In this document: positions 5,973-9,130 of the stretch, piece after piece | Layout of the letters: each line of letters begins with the position of its first letter | Position numbering within the stretch: the stretch's first letter is position 1 | Assembly: GCA_007123625.1 (NCBI GenBank) | Contig: SKKS01000280.1 | Location: 1 to 9,130 of the forward strand | Reading direction: 5' to 3' | Origin: Paracoccaceae bacterium | Lineage (GTDB): Bacteria > Pseudomonadota > Alphaproteobacteria > Rhodobacterales > Rhodobacteraceae | Length of the DNA stretch: 9,130 nucleotides | Translations under genes and position numbers: made by a program | Notes under the pieces: model-generated | What the model saw: the letters and a program-made list of their open reading frames with translations, nothing else | The model's database searches: none | What the model was told of the DNA's origin: nothing

Positions 5973-5997
5973 GGAACCGTGCGGGCGAACTGACGTT
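5973..5997 (+). promoter_or_regulatory. EcfG-type promoter, distal of two before the PRC-barrel gene
   Basis: GGAAC (5973-5977), a 16-nt spacer and CGTT (5994-5997) match the EcfG consensus exactly. It lies 300 nt before the next clear start codon, so it drives either a long leader or an unrecognised RNA. Confidence 0.65.
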
Positions 5998-6176
5998 GTT
6001 CTGCCGGGGCGTGCCCCCGAGCTATGCAACCCCAAGTGATGCAACGAGGCGCAAACGACACGTCACCGCCGCAGCCCACTGCAACTTTCCACCCGGCAGT
6101 TCCTGCCCTTGGCCCTGGCCGCGCCGCCCCGTCACAAGGGGGTGCGCGGTCGTGGCATATCCTTAATAAGTATAAG

Positions 6177-6192
6177 AAATAATTTATTATTT
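6177..6192 (+). repeat. AT-only palindrome in a GC-rich background
   Basis: AAATAAT (6177-6183) and ATTATTT (6186-6192) are perfect inverted arms around a TT centre. The surrounding bases from about 6161 to 6193 are also AT-rich, in sharp contrast to the rest of the window. The site ends 11 nt before the -35 at 6204, a typical place for an activator, an IHF-like protein or an AT-binding silencer. Confidence 0.6.
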
Positions 6193-6203
6193 TCGGAATC
6201 ACA

Positions 6204-6228
6204 GGAACCTTTGCGACAGTCCTTTGTT
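6204..6228 (+). promoter_or_regulatory. EcfG-like promoter, proximal, of the PRC-barrel gene
   Basis: GGAAC (6204-6208), a 16-nt spacer and TGTT (6225-6228) match the EcfG pattern apart from the first -10 base. The expected transcript start is near 6236, a few bases before the leader hairpin at 6240 and about 60 nt before ATG 6298. Confidence 0.6.
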
Positions 6229-6239
6229 GTATCATCACA

Positions 6240-6266
6240 GGCTTCGAAGGCGTAATCGACGAAGCC
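6240..6266 (+). repeat. 5' leader hairpin of the PRC-barrel message
   Basis: Perfect 7-bp arms GGCTTCG (6240-6246) and CGAAGCC (6260-6266) enclose a 13-nt loop. It would lie at the very 5' end of the transcript from the 6204 promoter and upstream of the ribosome site AGGAG, so it may stabilise the message rather than block translation. Confidence 0.5.
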
Positions 6267-6297
6267 CTCAATGAGTACGAGTAACAGGAGACGTGAT

Positions 6298-7368
6298 ATG
6301 AAACAGCTGATGCTTACCACTGCCTTGGTCGCGTTCGGCTCTTACGGGATCGCCACGGGCGCCGACGCCCAGACCCAGACCACCGGTGACGCCGCACAAA
6401 CCTCAGGCGCTACGGATCAGATGGTTCCGGCGTTTCTGGTGTCGGATTTTACCGGCAAGAATCTTTACACGCTGGACACCGAAGAGGCTCGCGCCCTGCG
6501 TGACACCCGCGCCTCGGATGACGTGACCGGGTGGGACCGCACCAGCATGCGCTGGGAAAGCAGCACCACCTTCGCCGCAAGCCGCGATGCCTGGCAGAAT
6601 GTCGGCGATATCAATGACGTTGTCATGAGCAAGGACGGCGAAGTGCGCGGTGTGCTGATCGACGTGGGCGGTTTCCTTGGTATTGGTGCACGCACCGTCA
6701 TGGTCGATATTGAGGAGCTGTATTTCGTATCGGATGACGAAGCTGCCGAAGATATCGATGATTTCTTCCTTGTCGCCGCGATGACCGAAGGTGAACTGGA
6801 AGCGCTGCCCGAGTGGGACGAAGACTCGCTGCGTGCGGGGTTCGCAGCCGACAGCTATGACGGTCAGCAGGCCGCCGCCCAGCACAGTGGCGAAACGATG
6901 GGTCAGGACGGCACCCAGCAGCCGGGCGAAATGGCTACGGGCGAGACCATGGGCCAGGACGGCGACAGTGCCGAGGCCGAAGGGCGCGTCGCGGGTGAGG
7001 TCGCGACCGATCCTGCTGCCGACATGACCGCCGGTCAGGACACCGGTGTCGCCGCCGCTCCGGGAACGCCCGAAGGCTACACCGAACTGGCAGGTGAAGA
7101 GCGCACCGCTGATCGACTGATGGGCGCAAACGTCTATGACGCGCAGGGCGAGAATATCGCCAATGTGGATGACGTGGTGATGGGCGCCGAAGGTGATGCC
7201 ACGCATCTGATCGTGGACGTGGGCGGCTTTCTGGGTATCGGCAGCCACACCGTTGCGATCGAAGTCGATGACGCACAGATCGTGTGGCACGACCAGAACG
7301 GCGACGTGCGTGTTCAGCTTCCTATGACGCGCGATCAGCTTGAGGCGATGCCTGAGTATGAAGGCTGA
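6298..7368 (+). CDS. Secreted protein with two PRC-barrel domains
   Basis: This is a 356-residue, strongly acidic periplasmic or surface protein. The first 24 residues form a Sec signal peptide (basic MK start, hydrophobic core, cleavage after ADA). Two PRC-barrel-like domains follow. The first (about 42-172) contains NVGDINDVVM, then LIDVGGFLGIGARTV (120-134). The second (about 268-354) contains NVDDVVM, then LIVDVGGFLGIGSHTV (304-319). Each ends in a similar motif (MTEGELEALPEW and MTRDQLEAMPEY), which shows an internal duplication. The linker (about 185-260) is low in complexity, rich in G, Q, D, A, E and T, with GETMGQDG repeated twice. ATG 6298 has CAGGAG 8 nt upstream; ATG 6271 would place nine polar residues before the signal peptide. 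Two EcfG-like promoters precede it and a terminator follows. Related proteins are often stress or envelope proteins without known activity. Confidence 0.88.
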   Translation: MKQLMLTTALVAFGSYGIATGADAQTQTTGDAAQTSGATDQMVPAFLVSDFTGKNLYTLDTEEARALRDTRASDDVTGWDRTSMRWESSTTFAASRDAWQNVGDINDVVMSKDGEVRGVLIDVGGFLGIGARTVMVDIEELYFVSDDEAAEDIDDFFLVAAMTEGELEALPEWDEDSLRAGFAADSYDGQQAAAQHSGETMGQDGTQQPGEMATGETMGQDGDSAEAEGRVAGEVATDPAADMTAGQDTGVAAAPGTPEGYTELAGEERTADRLMGANVYDAQGENIANVDDVVMGAEGDATHLIVDVGGFLGIGSHTVAIEVDDAQIVWHDQNGDVRVQLPMTRDQLEAMPEYEG

Positions 7369-7400
7369 TCAAGCGCCACAAGGTGTTGCGTAACGAGTAC

Positions 7401-7428
7401 ACCGCCGGGCAATCGCCCGGCGGTTTTT
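7401..7428 (+). terminator. Rho-independent terminator after the PRC-barrel gene
   Basis: Perfect arms ACCGCCGGGC (7401-7410) and GCCCGGCGGT (7415-7424) enclose AATC and run into a five-T tract (7424-7428). It lies 32 nt after the stop codon. Confidence 0.93.
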
Positions 7429-7455
7429 CATGCGCGATGGGGGCCGCCGCCCGTG

Positions 7456-7476
7456 GCGCCTGCGGGAACCAGGCGC
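7456..7476 (+). repeat. Hairpin around the -35 element before the 25-aa peptide gene
   Basis: Perfect 7-bp arms GCGCCTG (7456-7462) and CAGGCGC (7470-7476) enclose a 7-nt loop containing GGAAC (7465-7469). This is the same 7-7-7 layout as at 5587-5607, with unrelated arm sequence. Confidence 0.6.
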
Positions 7477-7489
7477 GGGTTGCGGTGTT
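7465..7489 (+). promoter_or_regulatory. EcfG-like promoter of the 25-aa peptide gene
   Basis: GGAAC (7465-7469), a 16-nt spacer and TGTT (7486-7489) fit the EcfG pattern apart from the first -10 base. Transcription would start near 7497, leaving about 43 nt before ATG 7540. Confidence 0.6.
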
Positions 7490-7539
7490 GGAAGCTGACC
7501 CAGCGGCATCGCCGCATTCCCTTTTCGAAAGGACATCGG

Positions 7540-7617
7540 ATGCGTGGACTTCTTTTGTGGTTGGTCGGTATTCCGATCCCGGTCATCATCCTTCTGTATC
7601 TGTTCGGCGTGCTCTGA
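7540..7617 (+). CDS. 25-aa single-span membrane peptide
   Basis: A complete small gene: EcfG-like promoter at 7465, strong Shine-Dalgarno GAAAGGA (7527-7533) with 6-nt spacing, ATG 7540, TGA 7615-7617 and a terminator at 7644-7678. The product begins MRGLLLWLVGIPIPVIILLY and ends LFGVL, which is one membrane span with an N-terminal Arg and a central IPIP kink. Its size hides it from length-filtered gene finders, and a longer frame in another register (7383-7730) masks it. The full set of expression signals around it is the main evidence. I do not recognise a named family. By analogy with other tiny membrane proteins it may bind and tune a membrane partner, but that is inference. Confidence 0.75.
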   Translation: MRGLLLWLVGIPIPVIILLYLFGVL

Positions 7618-7643
7618 GCAGGGCGGAACGACGCGCCATTGTG

Positions 7644-7678
7644 GCGGGCGCCGGTCGAATGGGCCGCGCCCGCTTTTT
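7644..7678 (+). terminator. Rho-independent terminator after the 25-aa peptide gene
   Basis: Perfect 8-bp arms GCGGGCGC (7644-7651) and GCGCCCGC (7666-7673) with a 14-nt loop are followed by TTTTT (7674-7678). It lies 26 nt after the peptide stop codon. Confidence 0.8.
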
Positions 7679-7706
7679 CATGCGCATCGCGCCCCGGGGA
7701 AATGCG

Positions 7707-7724
7707 GTGCGTGAATTGATGCAC
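7707..7724 (+). promoter_or_regulatory. Near-palindromic operator-like site before the monooxygenase gene
   Basis: GTGCGTGAATTGATGCAC is an 18-bp near-palindrome in which seven of nine base pairs are symmetric. It lies 76 nt before the ATG at 7801, in the only AT-richer part of this gap. Its length and even spacing suit a dimeric repressor such as a GntR or LacI type. No such regulator gene is visible in the window and the promoter itself is not clear. Confidence 0.45.
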
Positions 7725-7800
7725 TATTGATCTATGATTTTTGCGATGCTAGCCTGCGCCGGTGCAGCGGTCAGACCCGCGCCGGGGGAGGACAGGATAC

Positions 7801-8958
7801 ATGACCATCGTGCCGGTGCGCTCGGCGGATATCGATGCGGCCGAAGTGTCGTGGTTCGCGGCACTTTGTTCGGACGACTACCGCCACCTTGGTATCCCCG
7901 AGGGCGATCTGCGTTCCAGCTGGGAGCATTGCTCGACCATCCTGCGCCGGGCGGAAACCAACGGGTTTCGCAACATCCTGTGTCCGTCGTCGTATCAGGT
8001 GGGGCAGGACACGCTGTCTTTCGTGGCCGCTGGCAGCCAGGTCACCGACCGGATCAACATGCTGGCCGCCATCCGCTGCGGCGAGATGCAGCCGATCATG
8101 CTGGCGCGCACCGTCGCCACGCTGGACCACATGCTCAAGGGCCGGCTGACCCTGAACGTGATTTCCAGCGACTTCCCCGGCGAGGTCGCCGACAGCGCCT
8201 TTCGCTATCGCCGCAGCCACGAGGTTGTGCAGATCCTCCGCCAGGCATGGGAGCGCGACGAAATCAACCACGAGGGCGAGGTCTACAGCTTCAAGGGTGT
8301 GCCCACCGATCCGGCGAAACCGTACCAGCAGAACGGCGGCCCGCTTCTGTACTTCGGGGGCTACAGCCCGGATGCGCTGGAGCTTTGCGCGGCGCAATGC
8401 GACGTCTACCTCATGTGGCCGGAACCCAAGGACTCCCTTGCCGGGCGTATGAAGGCCGTGGCCGACCGCGCTGCAGCGCATGGCCGGGTGCTGGACTACG
8501 GGTTGCGGGTGCATGTGATCGTGCGCGACACCGAAGCCGAAGCGCGCGACTATGCCGAGCATCTGGTAAGCAAACTCGACGACGACTATGGCCGCATGAT
8601 CCGCGACCGCGCGCATGATTCGATCAGCCTTGGCGTGGCGCATCAGGCGAAGAACCGCGAACTGGCCGACAAGTTCGGCTATGTCGAACCGCATCTGTGG
8701 ACCGGCGTGGGCCGCGCGCGGTCGGGCTGTGGGGCGGCGCTGGTGGGCAGCGCGGATCAGGTGCTTTCTGAAATCCACGAGTACCGGAAGATGGGCATTC
8801 GCGCCTTCATCTTCTCGGGGTATCCGCATCTGGACGAATGCGACCACTTCGGGCGGCTGGTGATGCCGGACCTCAAGACCTGCTCGCTGCCCCATGAATA
8901 CGGTCGGGTGCCGTCGGAAACACCGCCAACCCCCCTTGGAACCGGAGAGCGCCGCTGA
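7801..8958 (+). CDS. SsuD-like FMN-dependent monooxygenase (luciferase-like family)
   Basis: This 385-residue TIM-barrel enzyme uses reduced FMN from a partner reductase and oxygen. Its length and motifs follow alkanesulfonate monooxygenase SsuD: ARTVATLDHMLKGRLTLNVIS (102-122), PYQQNGGPLLYFGGYSPDALELCA (174-197), DVYLMWPEP (201-209), GLRVHVIVRDTEAEA (234-248, with R236 and H238 matching the SsuD Arg/His pair), EPHLWTGVGRARSGCGAALVGS (296-317) and FIFSGYPHLDE (336-346). The region around SsuD Cys54 reads PSSYQVGQD here, so that cysteine is not conserved and the substrate may not be an alkanesulfonate. ATG 7801 has GGGGGAGGA (7784-7792) upstream. The stop overlaps the start of the aldo/keto reductase gene. 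No dedicated flavin reductase is visible in the window. Confidence 0.88.
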   Translation: MTIVPVRSADIDAAEVSWFAALCSDDYRHLGIPEGDLRSSWEHCSTILRRAETNGFRNILCPSSYQVGQDTLSFVAAGSQVTDRINMLAAIRCGEMQPIMLARTVATLDHMLKGRLTLNVISSDFPGEVADSAFRYRRSHEVVQILRQAWERDEINHEGEVYSFKGVPTDPAKPYQQNGGPLLYFGGYSPDALELCAAQCDVYLMWPEPKDSLAGRMKAVADRAAAHGRVLDYGLRVHVIVRDTEAEARDYAEHLVSKLDDDYGRMIRDRAHDSISLGVAHQAKNRELADKFGYVEPHLWTGVGRARSGCGAALVGSADQVLSEIHEYRKMGIRAFIFSGYPHLDECDHFGRLVMPDLKTCSLPHEYGRVPSETPPTPLGTGERR

Positions 8959-9130
8959 TGGAACGTGTTGACCTGAGCGACGGACTGAGCCTGAGCCGGA
9001 TTGTCTATGGCATGTGGCGGCTGGGCGATGACACCGACACCAGCCCCGCACATGTGCAGGCCAAGATCGAGGCATGCCTTGCGCAGGGCATCACCACCGT
9101 GGATCAGGCCGATATCTATGGCGACTACGG
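8958..9130 (+). CDS. Aldo/keto reductase family oxidoreductase, 5' part
   Basis: The first 57 full codons are present before the window ends. SRIVYGMWRLGDD (13-25) and ITTVDQADIYGDYG (45-58) are the opening strand and the catalytic D-x-A-x-x-Y-G segment (D49, Y54) of aldo/keto reductases. The DQADIYG form is that of the YdhF-like branch. The start codon shares its A with the TGA stop of the monooxygenase gene, and GGAGAG (8944-8949) provides a ribosome site within that gene's end, so the two are translationally coupled. An NADPH-dependent carbonyl reduction linked to the product of the monooxygenase is a reasonable inference, but the substrate is unknown. Confidence 0.85.
   Translation, partial: MERVDLSDGLSLSRIVYGMWRLGDDTDTSPAHVQAKIEACLAQGITTVDQADIYGDY

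Larger units (their letters stand above)
5915..6297 (+). promoter_or_regulatory. Gene-free regulatory stretch before the PRC-barrel gene
   Basis: I find no convincing gene between the terminator at 5886-5914 and the start codon at 6298. The stretch holds an exact EcfG-type promoter (5973-5997), a GC hairpin (CGGGG 6005-6009 with CCCCG 6015-6019) just after it, an AT-only palindrome (6177-6192), a second EcfG-like promoter (6204-6228) and a leader hairpin (6240-6266). A transcript from the first promoter would carry a leader of nearly 300 nt or could include a small RNA. No terminator separates it from the PRC-barrel gene. Confidence 0.55.

Noticed and set aside
6024..6182. A 52-codon frame (MQPQVMQRG...) downstream of the distal EcfG-type promoter
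   Set aside because: It has no Shine-Dalgarno and a Pro/Ala/Gly-rich sequence with no structural pattern. Its position after the promoter alone is not enough.
7625..7650. Another GGAAC word after the 25-aa peptide gene
   Set aside because: No GTT occurs 16 or 17 nt downstream; the sequence there is GGGC, part of the terminator stem.
7383..7730. A 115-codon plus-strand frame over the region after the PRC-barrel gene
   Set aside because: It reads through two terminators and a promoter. The 25-aa frame inside it has its own ribosome site and a sensible membrane span.

Overview
The window is GC-rich alphaproteobacterial chromosome. Gene content and protein style (glutamate dehydrogenase, SsuD-like monooxygenase, a Crp/Fnr regulator with a Cys-x2-Cys N-terminus, small DUF1328/DUF2383/PLDc_N/PRC-barrel proteins) fit Rhodobacterales (Roseobacter-like). 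That placement is an inference from protein style, not a database result. I see no tRNA, rRNA, insertion sequence or CRISPR array.

Layout: 2-319 is the 3' end of a PPC/DUF296-type gene. 486-659 is a 57-aa DUF1328 membrane protein and 756-1253 a DUF2383 helical protein. 1437-2156 encodes a Crp/Fnr regulator. It is convergent, with overlapping 3' ends, to a minus-strand degenerate receiver protein (2119-2559). Divergent from that is a plus-strand cluster: a ferric-reductase-like flavohaem membrane oxidoreductase (2727-4112), a possible 30-aa membrane peptide (4114-4206) and gdhA (4223-5575). Then come a 62-aa PLDc_N membrane protein (5650-5838) with a strong terminator, a 459-nt gene-free stretch rich in signals, a secreted two-domain PRC-barrel protein (6298-7368), an easily missed 25-aa membrane peptide (7540-7617), and an SsuD-like FMN monooxygenase (7801-8958) translationally coupled to an aldo/keto reductase that runs off the window.

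The unifying signal is a promoter motif rather than a gene. Six sites fit GGAAC-N16/17-(C/T)GTT, the -35/-10 pattern known for EcfG, the alphaproteobacterial general-stress ECF sigma factor. They lie upstream of the DUF1328 gene, the flavohaem reductase, the PLDc_N gene, the PRC-barrel gene (two in tandem) and the 25-aa peptide gene. Three match the consensus exactly with a 16-nt spacer. The other GGAAC words I noticed by eye, mostly inside genes, lack a correctly spaced -10. The window therefore looks like a local cluster of EcfG-regulated envelope and redox genes, possibly including gdhA by read-through from the reductase. No ecfG, nepR or phyR gene is present here. The regulator and pseudo-receiver pair and the monooxygenase/aldo-keto reductase pair show no such promoter and seem to be separately controlled.
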